64,000 bases of DNA, taken from NCBI RefSeq assembly GCF_002929805.1, contig NZ_PJJM01000105.1:62001-126000 (forward strand). Direction: 5' to 3'. This DNA comes from Cryobacterium sp. Y50. Lineage in GTDB: Bacteria > Actinomycetota > Actinomycetes > Actinomycetales > Microbacteriaceae. A model generated the notes under the pieces. It did not search any database and was not told the DNA's origin. It worked only from the letters and a program-made list of their open reading frames with translations. Positions 55,794-64,000 of the stretch are shown piece after piece (position 1 is the first letter of the stretch; every line of letters begins with the position of its first letter). The position numbers were made by a program, and so were the translations under genes.

Positions 55794-56291
55794 GTGAATC
55801 AGCCAATTCTGTGGGGAAGCCTGCTGGCCGTCGTGGTAGCCAGCGGAGTACTGCGGCTCGTGCTGGGTCGCCCGGTACTGCGTGGCCGTTCCGTGCGCGT
55901 GGGCTGGGCGGCGGCTGCCCTCGCGTTCGTGAGCGGGCTGCTGCTCGTGTTCCACTGTGCGGCGATGTTCTTTGGCCCCTGGGTCGACGCGGTTCCGTTT
56001 CTGCAGGTGCCGGCTGACTCGGTGCGCGCAATGGGCGTGGGAAGTGAAATCGCCTATTGGATTCCCGCTGCGGCCTTGATCTTCGCCTGGCGGCGAGTGT
56101 GGTGGCCGGCTCTGGCGGCTCTGGTCATCACCCTGGCGGGTGTGGGAGTGACCATGTACTGGCCGTACCCGCTCGTGGTGCACCTCGCGTGGCTCACGGC
56201 AGTGATTATCGTCGGATCGTCGATCCCGACGTTTCTGCTCCGTGGGCCGCGCGCTGCGCAACCGGAGGGGCTAGTCGTTCGCGAGAAGTAG
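55794..56291 (+). CDS. Four- or five-helix membrane protein, unknown
   Basis: A 165-aa hydrophobic protein. GTG start 22 bases after the dehydrogenase stop suggests cotranscription. Its predicted helices are separated by short charged loops with RRVWWPALAAL in the middle. No family recognised. Its 3' end overlaps a nitroreductase remnant on the other strand by 21 bp. Confidence 0.6.
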   Translation: MNQPILWGSLLAVVVASGVLRLVLGRPVLRGRSVRVGWAAAALAFVSGLLLVFHCAAMFFGPWVDAVPFLQVPADSVRAMGVGSEIAYWIPAAALIFAWRRVWWPALAALVITLAGVGVTMYWPYPLVVHLAWLTAVIIVGSSIPTFLLRGPRAAQPEGLVVREK

Positions 56292-56411
56292 TTCGTCCTG
56301 CTCCGGCGTGAGATTGAACGCGGCAGCGATGGCGGCGCCGTCGAATGCGCTTATCTGGTGCGTGTGTAGTCCCGCGTGCTGGGCCTGAATCGACAGATGG
56401 GGTGCAACAAT
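56271..56411 (-). pseudogene. C-terminal remnant of a nitroreductase-family gene
   Basis: The minus-strand frame ending TAG at 56271 reads PHLSIQAQHAGLHTHQISAFDGAAIA and ends TPEQDELLLAND. The AxxxGLxxHQ-x-x-xFD pattern is the C-terminal flavin-binding end of nitroreductases. A TAA at 56412 closes the frame upstream, and no start or N-terminal half follows, so about 46 codons survive of an expected 190-220. Confidence 0.55.
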
Positions 56412-56476
56412 TTAGGGTACGCATGATTCCACCTAAGGTGTCATTAGGTAACAGAACGAAGACCCGAGGTGGAACC

Positions 56477-57139
56477 GTGAAGCAGCACACCAGTGCGCGT
56501 CCTTTCGGAGTGCTGGCGGCAACGACCGCGTTGGTGGTGTCCATGACCGGCTGCAGCGCCTACTTTCCGGCGGACGTGACGTCGACGGCATCCGTTTCGA
56601 GTCCCCAACCGGTGGCTTGCAGTCCGCAAGATGCGCAACTGACCTGGCATCCGCTGCAGGACGCGGAGCTAGGCGCCCTCGGCTACCGGACACTGAACGT
56701 AGCACCGGACGGAATGCAAGACCATGTTGATACCGAGTTCGACTATGCGCCCACTGTGACCAGTGATGAACTTCTTGCCCCGGCCTATTTTGAACCTCCG
56801 TGGCTTGACTTTCTGATGGGCGAATTCGGCCGAACCGGCCAGGTAGGTGCTTTTACGGGTGAGCTGAGCGATTTCTTCGATTCTGCGAAACCGTCCGATC
56901 CCCAGATCGGTGTCTACATCATGGGGTTTCAGACCGGCCAAGTCAGCGTTCCCTTCGACCTCACCTGTGCCGGTGAGGAGGTTGGCTCCGGTCTGCTGAC
57001 GACGAGTGCGAGTCCGTTGATGAGCTCCATGGTGTTCTGTGGCGAGGAAAGTGGCGAGGAAAGTGGCGAGGAAACCAGTGCGTCCGCCATCGACGAGGAC
57101 TTTCTCGTGCAACTCCGCTCGTACTGCCCCGCGAGTTAG
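56477..57139 (+). CDS. Lipoprotein of unknown function with Glu-rich repeat
   Basis: A 220-aa protein: signal peptide and lipobox SMTGCSAY near residue 30, then a domain with two Cys (VACSPQ and DLTCAG), a possible disulfide. Near the C-terminus a 12-bp unit repeated three times encodes Gly-Glu-Glu-Ser. GTG 56477 follows a GAGGTGG site; upstream codons are not conserved. Family unknown; secreted and anchored. Confidence 0.6.
   Translation: MKQHTSARPFGVLAATTALVVSMTGCSAYFPADVTSTASVSSPQPVACSPQDAQLTWHPLQDAELGALGYRTLNVAPDGMQDHVDTEFDYAPTVTSDELLAPAYFEPPWLDFLMGEFGRTGQVGAFTGELSDFFDSAKPSDPQIGVYIMGFQTGQVSVPFDLTCAGEEVGSGLLTTSASPLMSSMVFCGEESGEESGEETSASAIDEDFLVQLRSYCPAS
57040..57075 (+). repeat. 12-bp tandem repeat, three copies
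   Basis: TGGCGAGGAAAG at 57040, 57052 and 57064 (last base changed). Encodes Gly-Glu-Glu-Ser/Thr in frame, so copy number could change without breaking the gene. Confidence 0.9.
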
Positions 57140-57148
57140 CCGCGCAGC

Positions 57149-58834
57149 CTACTTGCCCTGCAGTCGGTTGCGCACCTCGCGACGCAGCACCTTGCCGAGC
57201 AGGCTGCGCGGCAGGTCATCGACCTCGACGATGCGGCGTGGCACCTTGTAGGCGGAGAGCCGGGTGCGGCAGTATTCGCGCACCGCGCTCACATCGAGTT
57301 CCGCGCCGGGAGTCAGCACGACCACGGCCACAACGTCCTCGCCGCCGTTCGCGCTTGGCAGGCCGACCGCAGCAGCATCGACGATGTCGGGGTGCGAGAG
57401 CAGTGCTCCTTCGACCTCAGACGGCGAAACGTTGAAACCGCCGGTGATGATGAGTTCCTTCATGCGGTCGACGACCGTGATGAAGCCGTCGGCGGAGACC
57501 CGCACGATATCGCCGGTGCGCAGCCAGCCGCCGGGCAGCAGCACCTGGGCGGTCTCGCTCGGGCGGTCCCAATAGCCCGAGAATACCTGGGGACCGGCGA
57601 CGAGCAGCTCGCCCTCCTCCTCGAAGCCGCGCTCGATCGTCGGGTCCTCCGGGTCGACCACGCGAATGTCGGTGCTCGGAAACGGCACCCCGACCGTTCC
57701 GGGGCGTCGGGTCGGGCCGATCGGGTTGCCGGCCACGATCGGCGACGCTTCGGTCATGCCGTAGCCCTCGACCAGCAGCCCGCCGGTCGCCTTCTCCCAG
57801 CGTTCCACGATCGACACCGGCAGGTTCATGGCACCAGAAATAGCAAAGTGGATGCCCGCCAGACTCACCTTCTTCTTCGCTGCGGCCGTGACCAGGCGGT
57901 CGTAGATCGGGGGCACCGCGGGCAAAAAAGTGGGCGGAGCGTGCCGGGCTGCGTCGAGCACGAGCTTCTCGTCGAACTTCGGAAACAGCACAAGGCGCGC
58001 GCCGATGCTCATGGCGAAGGTAAGGCAGAGCGTGAGGCCATGGGCGTGGAACATGGGCAGCACGCCGTACACGGTTTCCTCTCCGGGCCGTAGGCCCGCC
58101 ACCCAGGCGGAGCCCTGCGCGGCGTTGGCGCGCAGGTTATAGTGGCTCAAAATGGCGCCCTTGGGGGTGCCGGTCGTGCCGCTCGTGTATTGCAAAACGG
58201 CAGTGTCCCCGAGCAGCGGGCGCTGGTGCGACGCATGCAGCCTGCGCGTTCCAACGATGGAGTGCCAGCTGATCGCGCCCTTTCCGGGGCCGGCGGTGAG
58301 GGAGGCGCGAGCGTCCCTGGCCTTCTTGATCGGCAGCTTGAGGGCCAGCCGTTTCGAGAACGGCATGGCGCGGGTGAGGTCGATGGTGACGACATCCGTT
58401 ACGCCCATGTCTTTGGGAAAAGCACGGACGGCGTCGTAGACCTTGTCCCAGACGATCGCGACCTTCGCGCCGTGGTCTTCAAATTGGTGGCGCAGCTCCC
58501 GGTCGGTGTAGAGCGGATTGTGCTCGACCACGATGGCGCCGAGGCGCAGAACCGCGTAGAACGCGACGACGTGCTGCGGGCAGTTCGGCAGTACGAGGGC
58601 CACCCGGTCGCCCGGGCTCACGCCGAGTTTGCGCAGACCATTGGCAGCTCGGGAGATTTGCTCGCCGAGCTCCTCAAAGGTGGTCGTGGCACCGAAGAAA
58701 TCCAACGCGATGTTAAGCGCGAACCGCTCGACCGAGGCCTCGATCATGTCGGTAAGGGTTTCGGCAGTCTCATCGATGGTGTCGGGAACGCCGGGAGCGT
58801 AGGAGGCGAGCCACGGCTGATCCTTGAAGGTCAT
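57149..58834 (-). CDS. Long-chain fatty acid-CoA ligase family protein
   Basis: A 561-aa ANL-superfamily ligase: AMP-binding P-loop YTSGTTGTPKGA near 205, GYGMTEASP near 360, TGDIVRV near 430 and the catalytic Lys region SLLGKVLRREVRNRL at the C-terminus. ATG 58834 overlaps the TGA of the threonine aldolase gene; the longer frame is shadow. It activates a carboxylic acid via acyl-AMP; chain-length specificity unknown. Confidence 0.88.
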   Translation of the reverse strand: MTFKDQPWLASYAPGVPDTIDETAETLTDMIEASVERFALNIALDFFGATTTFEELGEQISRAANGLRKLGVSPGDRVALVLPNCPQHVVAFYAVLRLGAIVVEHNPLYTDRELRHQFEDHGAKVAIVWDKVYDAVRAFPKDMGVTDVVTIDLTRAMPFSKRLALKLPIKKARDARASLTAGPGKGAISWHSIVGTRRLHASHQRPLLGDTAVLQYTSGTTGTPKGAILSHYNLRANAAQGSAWVAGLRPGEETVYGVLPMFHAHGLTLCLTFAMSIGARLVLFPKFDEKLVLDAARHAPPTFLPAVPPIYDRLVTAAAKKKVSLAGIHFAISGAMNLPVSIVERWEKATGGLLVEGYGMTEASPIVAGNPIGPTRRPGTVGVPFPSTDIRVVDPEDPTIERGFEEEGELLVAGPQVFSGYWDRPSETAQVLLPGGWLRTGDIVRVSADGFITVVDRMKELIITGGFNVSPSEVEGALLSHPDIVDAAAVGLPSANGGEDVVAVVVLTPGAELDVSAVREYCRTRLSAYKVPRRIVEVDDLPRSLLGKVLRREVRNRLQGK

Positions 58835-59895
58835 GACAGTTCTCGGGTGATGGCGACGATGAACTGGTCGATATCGTCCTCGGTCGTGTCGAAGCCGCAC
58901 ATCCAGCGCACCTCGTTCCTGGCGGCGTCCCAATCGTAAAAGCGAAAGGAATCGCGCAGGCGGTCGGCGACACCGTCGGGCAGAGTGGCGAAGATTGCGT
59001 TGGCCTGGGTTGCCTGGCTAAAGGTCAGGCCGGTGATCGTGCCCTGGGCGAGTTCGGTTTCAAGCGCGCCGCGCAGCCGGGCGGCCATCGCATTGGCGTG
59101 GCTGGCGTTTCGCAACCACAGGTCGCCGTCGAGTAGCGCGATCAGCTGCGCCGACACAAAACGCATCTTGCTGGAGAGCTGCATGTTTGACTTGCGCAGA
59201 AATTTCAGACCGGTGGATGCTGCCGGGTTCAGTACCACGATGCACTCACCGAGCATCATGCCGTTCTTGGTGCCGCCGAAGCTGAGCACGTCGACGCCGG
59301 CATCGCGGGTGAAGGCGCGGAGCGGCACTCCCAGGCTCGCCGCGGCGTTAGAAATGCGGGCGCCGTCCATGTGCAGCGTCATTCCCTTGGAGTGGGCGTG
59401 ATCGGCGATCGCGCGCACCTCGTCCACGGTGTACGCAGTGCCAAGCTCCGTGGTTTGAGTGATGGCCACGACGAGCGGCTGGGCGCGGTGCTCATCGCCC
59501 CAACCCCAGGCCTCTTGGTCGATCAGTTCGGGGGTGAGCTTGCCGTCGGGGGTGACAACCGGCAGCAGCTTGAAGCCACCGACGTGCTCCGGAGCGCCGC
59601 CCTCATCGTTGTGAATGTGGGCGGTGGCCGAGCAGACCACGGCGCCCCAACGCGGCAGCATCGACTGCAGCCCGGTGACGTTGGCGCCGGTGCCATTGAA
59701 CACCGGGAACGCTTCGACGCCGTCGCCGAACTGTTCGACGAAGACTTCCTGCAGCCTAGCCGTGTAAACGTCTTCGCCGTAGGCAACTTGATGGGCGCCA
59801 TTGGCCTGGATTATCGCCTCCAGAATTTCCGGATGAATGCCGGAGTAATTGTCGGAAGCGAAACCGCGGGATGTCAGATCATGGAGTTGGGTCAC
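58831..59895 (-). CDS. Low-specificity threonine aldolase/beta-eliminating lyase
   Basis: A 354-aa PLP enzyme. It begins QLHDLTSRGFASDNYSGIHPEI, contains HIHNDEGG and the substrate loop MTLHMDGARISN, and the Schiff-base Lys in SFGGTKNGMM. GTG 59895 is chosen because homology starts there; ATG 59913 is an alternative. Cleaves threonine to glycine and acetaldehyde. Translationally coupled to the CoA ligase downstream. Confidence 0.85.
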   Translation of the reverse strand: MTQLHDLTSRGFASDNYSGIHPEILEAIIQANGAHQVAYGEDVYTARLQEVFVEQFGDGVEAFPVFNGTGANVTGLQSMLPRWGAVVCSATAHIHNDEGGAPEHVGGFKLLPVVTPDGKLTPELIDQEAWGWGDEHRAQPLVVAITQTTELGTAYTVDEVRAIADHAHSKGMTLHMDGARISNAAASLGVPLRAFTRDAGVDVLSFGGTKNGMMLGECIVVLNPAASTGLKFLRKSNMQLSSKMRFVSAQLIALLDGDLWLRNASHANAMAARLRGALETELAQGTITGLTFSQATQANAIFATLPDGVADRLRDSFRFYDWDAARNEVRWMCGFDTTEDDIDQFIVAITRELS

Positions 59896-59944
59896 CCCTC
59901 CATCTTCTCGCATTCGGCTGGCCGTCTGCACGAAGCGGATGCCG

Positions 59945-61057
59945 CTACCGGTGCAGTGCCTCGCGCAGGGAGACGCGGGCACCCATGCGCAGCAGCGCGT
60001 TGGAGTAGATGCGTGACCCGATGAGAATCACCACGATCGTCGACAGGGCGAGCACGATCAGGGACAACACCGGCTCCCACCATTCGGCCTGGCTCAGGAA
60101 GATGCGCACCGGCATTCCGACCGGCGCCGAGAACGGCACGTACGACATGATCGCCAGCACGAGCGGGTTGTCGTTGAAGAAAACCACCATGAAATAGGGG
60201 ATCATCACGAGGAACAACACCGGCGAGGTTGCCGATCCCACGTCTTCCTGCCGGGACACCATCGACGCCGTCGCCGCGTAAAGGGCGGCGAGCAACACGA
60301 ACCCGAAGGCGAAGAAAACGGCGAACCAGACAATCGCCGGTCCCACATCGGCCAGCAGCACGCGTTGCCCGGTGACCGCCAGACCGATCGAGACCAGCAG
60401 GCCGATGGACACGATCTGCGCGAACGCCATCAGGCTGTTGCCGAGAACCTTGCCGGCGAGCAGGGCGCGCACCGAGATGGTCGACATGAGAATCTCGACG
60501 ATACGGGTCTGCTTCTCTTCCACGACGCTCTGGGCGATGGTGGCGCCGAAGGTAGTGGCCGACATGAGAAAGATGATACCGAAGCCGATGGCCACGAGGT
60601 AGGCGAGAAAACCATCCTGTTCGGCCGGTTCGAGAATTTTCACGTCGGGGCTCACGGTGAGCGTGCCGTGAACATCGTTGGGCGCCGAGTCGAGCGTGAT
60701 CACGGTGATACCGAGCGGGGAATCGGTATTCGTCGACGGCACAACGGCCGCATCGACGCTGCCATCGCGTACGAGGGCCTCGGCGCCTTCGACGCTGGAA
60801 GCTTCCACGATGTCGAAGGCTTGCGTCTGCTCGACGACGCTGATCGCGGTGCCGACCACGGCGACCCTGGTCAGGCTCGTATTCTGGCTCATGATGCTGC
60901 CGACGATGACAGAGCCCATCGAAATGAGCAGCAAAATGCCGGTCGCGATCAGGAACGATTTGCTGCGCAATCGCGCCGCAATCTCGCGGTTGGAGACCAG
61001 CCAGACGCTCTGGGCGAAGGTGGGCGCGGTGTGTACCGGGCGGGTGGGGTTGCTCAT
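59945..61057 (-). CDS. ABC-2 type exporter permease (NatB-like)
   Basis: A 370-aa membrane protein: one helix near 30-52, a large external domain about 60-190, and five helices in the C-terminal half (GFGIIFLMSATTFGATIAQ starts the block, followed by EKQTRIVEILMS, the coupling motif). The start overlaps the ATPase stop by four bases. Exports an unknown substrate, perhaps a toxic peptide or Na+. Confidence 0.85.
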   Translation of the reverse strand: MSNPTRPVHTAPTFAQSVWLVSNREIAARLRSKSFLIATGILLLISMGSVIVGSIMSQNTSLTRVAVVGTAISVVEQTQAFDIVEASSVEGAEALVRDGSVDAAVVPSTNTDSPLGITVITLDSAPNDVHGTLTVSPDVKILEPAEQDGFLAYLVAIGFGIIFLMSATTFGATIAQSVVEEKQTRIVEILMSTISVRALLAGKVLGNSLMAFAQIVSIGLLVSIGLAVTGQRVLLADVGPAIVWFAVFFAFGFVLLAALYAATASMVSRQEDVGSATSPVLFLVMIPYFMVVFFNDNPLVLAIMSYVPFSAPVGMPVRIFLSQAEWWEPVLSLIVLALSTIVVILIGSRIYSNALLRMGARVSLREALHR

Positions 61058-61938
61058 GCGATGACCTCCTTGAAGATGGTGGCGAGACTGGGCCTCTGCT
61101 GGCTGAAGGTGTGCACCGCGCCGATCGTGATCGCACGGTGCAGAACAGCCTGGCTGGCGGCATCCGTTTCGGCTTCAAAGACGGCGAAATCGCCGTCGAA
61201 GTCGATCACGGTGATGCCGGGCTGTGAGCGGATCCAGCCGGTGTCGCCAGCAGTGCGAATTTCATAGCGCGGGCTGCTGTGCTGCTCGCGCAGGGCCTCG
61301 CGGGAGCCGTTCGCGCGAATCTCGCCGTCGGCGATGATGACGAGGTCGTCGCAGAGCCGTTCAACGATGTCAAGCTGGTGCGAGGAGAACAGCACGGGCG
61401 CGCCCTGAGCGGCGTAGCCGGCGAGCACGCTCATCACCACCTCCACCGCGAGTGGGTCGAGGCCGGAGAATGGCTCATCGAGCACGAGAAACTCGGGGTC
61501 GTGCACGAGAGCTGCGGCGATCTGGGCTCGCTGCTGGTTGCCGAGCGAGAGCGACTCGACGGTGTCACGGGCGCGTTCGGTTAGACCGAGACGCTCAAGT
61601 AGATCGTCGGTGTTGCGGCGAGCGGATGCCGGTGTCAGCCCGTGCAGGCGGGCCAGGTAGACAAGCTGCTCGGCGACCTTCATCTTGGGGTAAAGGCCCC
61701 GTTCCTCTGGCATGTAGCCAAACCGACGGCGATCGTTCGGGGTGACCGGTACGCCGTCGATGAGAACGATGCCCGCGTTCGGCGATAGCACGCCGAGAAT
61801 GATGCGCATAGTTGTGGTCTTACCGGCGCCATTCGCGCCGACAAAGCCGGTCATACGGCCGTCCCCGACGGTGAAACTCACGTCGGAGAGCACCTTTCTC
61901 GTGCCATAGCTCTTGGTGACTCCCCTGATGTCGAGCAT
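61054..61938 (-). CDS. ABC exporter ATP-binding protein (NatA-like)
   Basis: A 294-aa ATPase: Walker A GANGAGKTT near 33, signature LSLGNQQRAQ, Walker B LVLDEPFSGLDP, switch SSHQLD, and a DUF4162-like C-terminal domain. ATG 61938 has a GGCGGGGA site; ten further upstream codons are unlikely. The promoter region carries two palindromes (61994-62031). Confidence 0.87.
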   Translation of the reverse strand: MLDIRGVTKSYGTRKVLSDVSFTVGDGRMTGFVGANGAGKTTTMRIILGVLSPNAGIVLIDGVPVTPNDRRRFGYMPEERGLYPKMKVAEQLVYLARLHGLTPASARRNTDDLLERLGLTERARDTVESLSLGNQQRAQIAAALVHDPEFLVLDEPFSGLDPLAVEVVMSVLAGYAAQGAPVLFSSHQLDIVERLCDDLVIIADGEIRANGSREALREQHSSPRYEIRTAGDTGWIRSQPGITVIDFDGDFAVFEAETDAASQAVLHRAITIGAVHTFSQQRPSLATIFKEVIA

Positions 61939-61993
61939 TCCCCGCCCTTTCGTTGTGCCTGTCTTCACGGTAGCGCGGGGTAGCGGTCTGCCA

Positions 61994-62032
61994 CATCCGC
62001 CTGGCGGATGAAGCCAGTCTCCGCCTGGCGGT
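61994..62032. promoter_or_regulatory. Paired palindromes upstream of the ABC exporter genes
   Basis: The 12-mer TCCGCCTGGCGG occurs at 61996-62007 and 62020-62031, each with a near-palindromic centre, 24 bp apart. The first is extended to CATCCGCC-T-GGCGGATG. Two identical sites about two DNA turns apart upstream of the exporter suit a dimeric response regulator, the one encoded just upstream being the natural candidate. Confidence 0.5.
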
Positions 62033-62036
62033 GGAG

Positions 62037-62732
62037 CTACGCTTCGAGGGCGCCGCCGGGCACAATGACGCGGTGCTCGTAGGCGTAGACCACGGCTTGG
62101 ATGCGGTCGCGCAGCCCCAGCTTCATCAGCACCTTCGAGACGTGCGATTTCACTGTGGCCTCACCGAGAAAGAGCTGCGCGGCAATTTCAGCGTTAGCCA
62201 GCCCTTGGGCGAGCAGCGCAAACACCTCGCACTCGCGTTCGGTCAGCTCATGCAGTGCCTTGGGCGAGGCAGCCGCCAAAACGGACGCCCCGGTCAGGTT
62301 CACACACCGCTCAATGACGCGTCGGGTGACGTCGGGGGCCAGCAGGGCATCGCCGCGCGCGAGCACCTGCACGGCCTCGATCAGCGCTTCGGGCGTGGAA
62401 TTCTTCAGGATGAATCCGCTCGCGCCGTGTTGCAGCGCTGCAAACAGGTAGTCCTCGCGGTCGAAGGTCGTGAGCATGAGCACTGCGGCGTGGATCGAGC
62501 GGTCGTCGACGATCGACCCGGTGGCAGTGAGGCCGCCGACGCCGGGCATCTGTACGTCCATGCAGATGACGTCGGGCTGAAGCGTTCGAGCCAGGACGAG
62601 CGCGGCGGCGCCATCGGAGGCCTCGCCCACGACGTGAATACCCGGCTCGGACTGCAGAATGACACGAAACCCCGCGCGCACGAGCGCCTGGTCGTCCACG
62701 AGCAGCACGCGAATGCCGGCCGGCTCGCTCAT
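62037..62732 (-). CDS. NarL/LuxR-family response regulator
   Basis: A 231-aa regulator. Receiver about 8-125 with the acidic pair VDDQ and phospho-Asp in ICMDVQMPG near 59; LuxR-type HTH about 165-225 (LTERECEVFALLAQGLANAEIA). It is phosphorylated by the kinase at 62729, whose stop it overlaps. Likely regulates the ABC genes downstream on the same strand. Confidence 0.92.
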   Translation of the reverse strand: MSEPAGIRVLLVDDQALVRAGFRVILQSEPGIHVVGEASDGAAALVLARTLQPDVICMDVQMPGVGGLTATGSIVDDRSIHAAVLMLTTFDREDYLFAALQHGASGFILKNSTPEALIEAVQVLARGDALLAPDVTRRVIERCVNLTGASVLAAASPKALHELTERECEVFALLAQGLANAEIAAQLFLGEATVKSHVSKVLMKLGLRDRIQAVVYAYEHRVIVPGGALEA

Positions 62733-64000
62733 ACGGTCTCTCGCTTCATGAGCGGGAACCGTGCGCGCACGAGGTAGCCGCCGCGTGGTCGACTGTCGAG
62801 GTGCAGTTCGCCGCCAACCGCAGCGACCCGTTCGCGCATGCCACGCTGGCCCAGCCCGGTGGTTTCGGCGCTCGCGCCGCTGGCAACTGCCGCGCCGAAT
62901 TGTCGCCGGGGGCCGACTCCGTCGTCGGTGATCTCGAGCTCGATGGCATCCGTTTCGTAGCGCAGGCGTAGGTCCGTGCTGACGCCGGGGCCGGCGTGTT
63001 TGCGGGTGTTGGTCAGGGCTTCCTGGGCGATGCGGTAGATGCTCAGGCCGATCGTGGCAGGAATCGGGCGTTCCTCGCCCACGATTGACAGGCGTACGGG
63101 AACGCCGGCGGTACGGCTCTCGTCGGCGAGTTCGCCGAGCTGAGCGATGCCGCGGGTGCTGCTGCTCTGGTTAGTGGGTTCCGATCCTGGGGCATCGTGG
63201 CCACGCAGGGCTCCGAGCATGGTGTGCAACTCGTCTACCGCGCTGCGTGCGCTCTGTTCGATTATGGTGAGCGCGTCGGCCGCCTGCCCGGGGGCACTCG
63301 AGAGGATGCGCCGGGCTGCGCCAGCCTGCACGCCCATTACCGACACATGGTGGGCGACGACGTCGTGCAACTCGCGGGCGATGCGTACCCGTTCCAGCGT
63401 GATGGCCTGGGCTGCCGTGCGCTCGCGCTCGACGGTGAGCGCGGCGGTGCTGTCCTTCAGGGCGGTGCTGTTGCGGGCGGATTTCCATGCGGATTCGCCG
63501 AAATACCAGGCCGCACCGAAATAGACCAGGTTGATCAAGACCTGCAATACTCCGAACGCCGCATAGGGGGAGAAGAACCCCTCGCGGGAGAGATCGGGCA
63601 TCATGGTGAGCTGGTTGGCCTGCACGATGAGCTGGGCGAATAGCCAGATGAACATGCCGGCAACGATGGTGACCCGCACCCACTTGGCCGCAACGCGGTG
63701 GCGGCTCCATGCTCCGACCGCATAGATGGCCAGATAGAGGCAGATGTTGGAGAAGAGCATGTCGCTGGCTTCGAGCATGGCACCGGCGGCGAAGACCACG
63801 GAGACGGTGACGGCCACAATCTCGGGCCACCGACGGCGCAGCGCGAGGGGCAGGGTGATGAGCGCGACCCACAGTGCTACTTGCCAGACCGGCGCTTCGG
63901 TGAAGACGCCAGCGCTGCGAGTGAGCGACACGCTCAGGGCGGTCGCGGCGGCCAGAACCAGCGTGACCCACAGATCTTTGCGCAGGCTAGGCCCGCTGGG
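62729..64000 (-). CDS. Sensor histidine kinase (HisKA_3), partial at window end
   Basis: The visible 423 codons lack the start; the frame stays open to base 64000 and upstream codons form another membrane helix, so the first Met at 63931 is internal. Five or six helices, then HisKA_3 with phospho-His in RELHDVVAHHVS and HATPase motifs EALTN and ITDDGVGPRR. It pairs with the adjacent NarL-type regulator and may sense membrane damage or a peptide exported by the ABC system. Confidence 0.9.
   Translation of the reverse strand, partial: PSGPSLRKDLWVTLVLAAATALSVSLTRSAGVFTEAPVWQVALWVALITLPLALRRRWPEIVAVTVSVVFAAGAMLEASDMLFSNICLYLAIYAVGAWSRHRVAAKWVRVTIVAGMFIWLFAQLIVQANQLTMMPDLSREGFFSPYAAFGVLQVLINLVYFGAAWYFGESAWKSARNSTALKDSTAALTVERERTAAQAITLERVRIARELHDVVAHHVSVMGVQAGAARRILSSAPGQAADALTIIEQSARSAVDELHTMLGALRGHDAPGSEPTNQSSSTRGIAQLGELADESRTAGVPVRLSIVGEERPIPATIGLSIYRIAQEALTNTRKHAGPGVSTDLRLRYETDAIELEITDDGVGPRRQFGAAVASGASAETTGLGQRGMRERVAAVGGELHLDSRPRGGYLVRARFPLMKRETV

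Overview
The window is a high-G+C, gene-dense actinobacterial chromosome segment. An HspR/HAIR-controlled dnaK operon, a Zur-linked zinc locus, bifunctional-type dcd, DUF4383 and GlsB-type membrane proteins, many probable leaderless GTG/ATG starts, and a CopD-CtaG fusion point to Micrococcales, most likely Microbacteriaceae (placement inferred from gene content, not from a marker tree). I see no prophage, insertion sequence, CRISPR array or rRNA. One tRNA is present, tRNA-Gly(CCC).

Layout. 1-2.7 kb: a partial low-molecular-weight phosphatase, a WXG100-like small protein paired with a large alpha/beta-hydrolase protein, and a four-helix membrane protein. 2.7-8.0 kb: an aminotransferase followed by a complete branched-chain 2-oxoacid dehydrogenase E1alpha-E1beta-E2 operon and a decayed cell-wall-binding-repeat gene. 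8.0-13.0 kb: a zinc locus, with a Zur-box-controlled zinc ABC importer (lipoprotein, ATPase, two permeases), the Fur-family regulator, and rpmB-rpmG-rpsN, whose L33 and S14 lack zinc cysteines. 13-24 kb: HU, CopD-CtaG, a PIF1-like helicase, several small membrane proteins, a MarR regulator ending in a 14-bp tandem repeat, an SDR protein, a PhoX-like exoprotein and a DinB-like protein. 24.2-28.7 kb: a four-carbon acid-sugar (D-threonate/D-erythronate type) operon of permease, kinase, PdxA2-type dehydrogenase and HutC/GntR regulator, with a palindromic operator at its promoter. 28.8-32.5 kb: tRNA-Gly, dcd, an unknown protein, a PEP-mutase-like enzyme and an MFS transporter. 32.6-36.7 kb: dnaK-grpE-dnaJ-hspR behind two HAIR boxes.

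36.7-47.6 kb: an RsmC/RlmG-like methyltransferase, a phosphatase and a GT87-like membrane protein, a SWIM-SNF2 helicase, and a divergent Lrp-type regulator facing a second 2-oxoacid dehydrogenase operon. That operon has no normal E2: it encodes E1alpha, E1beta, a stand-alone lipoyl domain and an alpha/beta hydrolase. This looks like an AcoC-type E2 (lipoyl domain plus alpha/beta-hydrolase fold) split into two genes, and is the most interesting system here. 47.6-52.3 kb: a MazF toxin with a broken antitoxin remnant, then an aromatic-type aminotransferase with a TrpXYZ-like ABC importer. 52.4-57 kb: HAIR-controlled clpB lacking the N domain, an alcohol dehydrogenase, a membrane protein, a nitroreductase remnant and a lipoprotein. 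57-64 kb: an acyl-CoA ligase/threonine aldolase pair, and a two-component system next to an ABC-2 exporter whose upstream region carries two identical palindromes.

How the genes work together: several units pair a regulator with a visible target site (Zur, HspR, probably HutC and the NarL-type regulator). Two separate aminotransferases each sit with a matching partner, one with a dehydrogenase complex that would oxidise its 2-oxoacid product and one with an amino-acid importer. The three decayed genes (cell-wall-binding repeat, antitoxin, nitroreductase) mark places where accessory genes are being lost.
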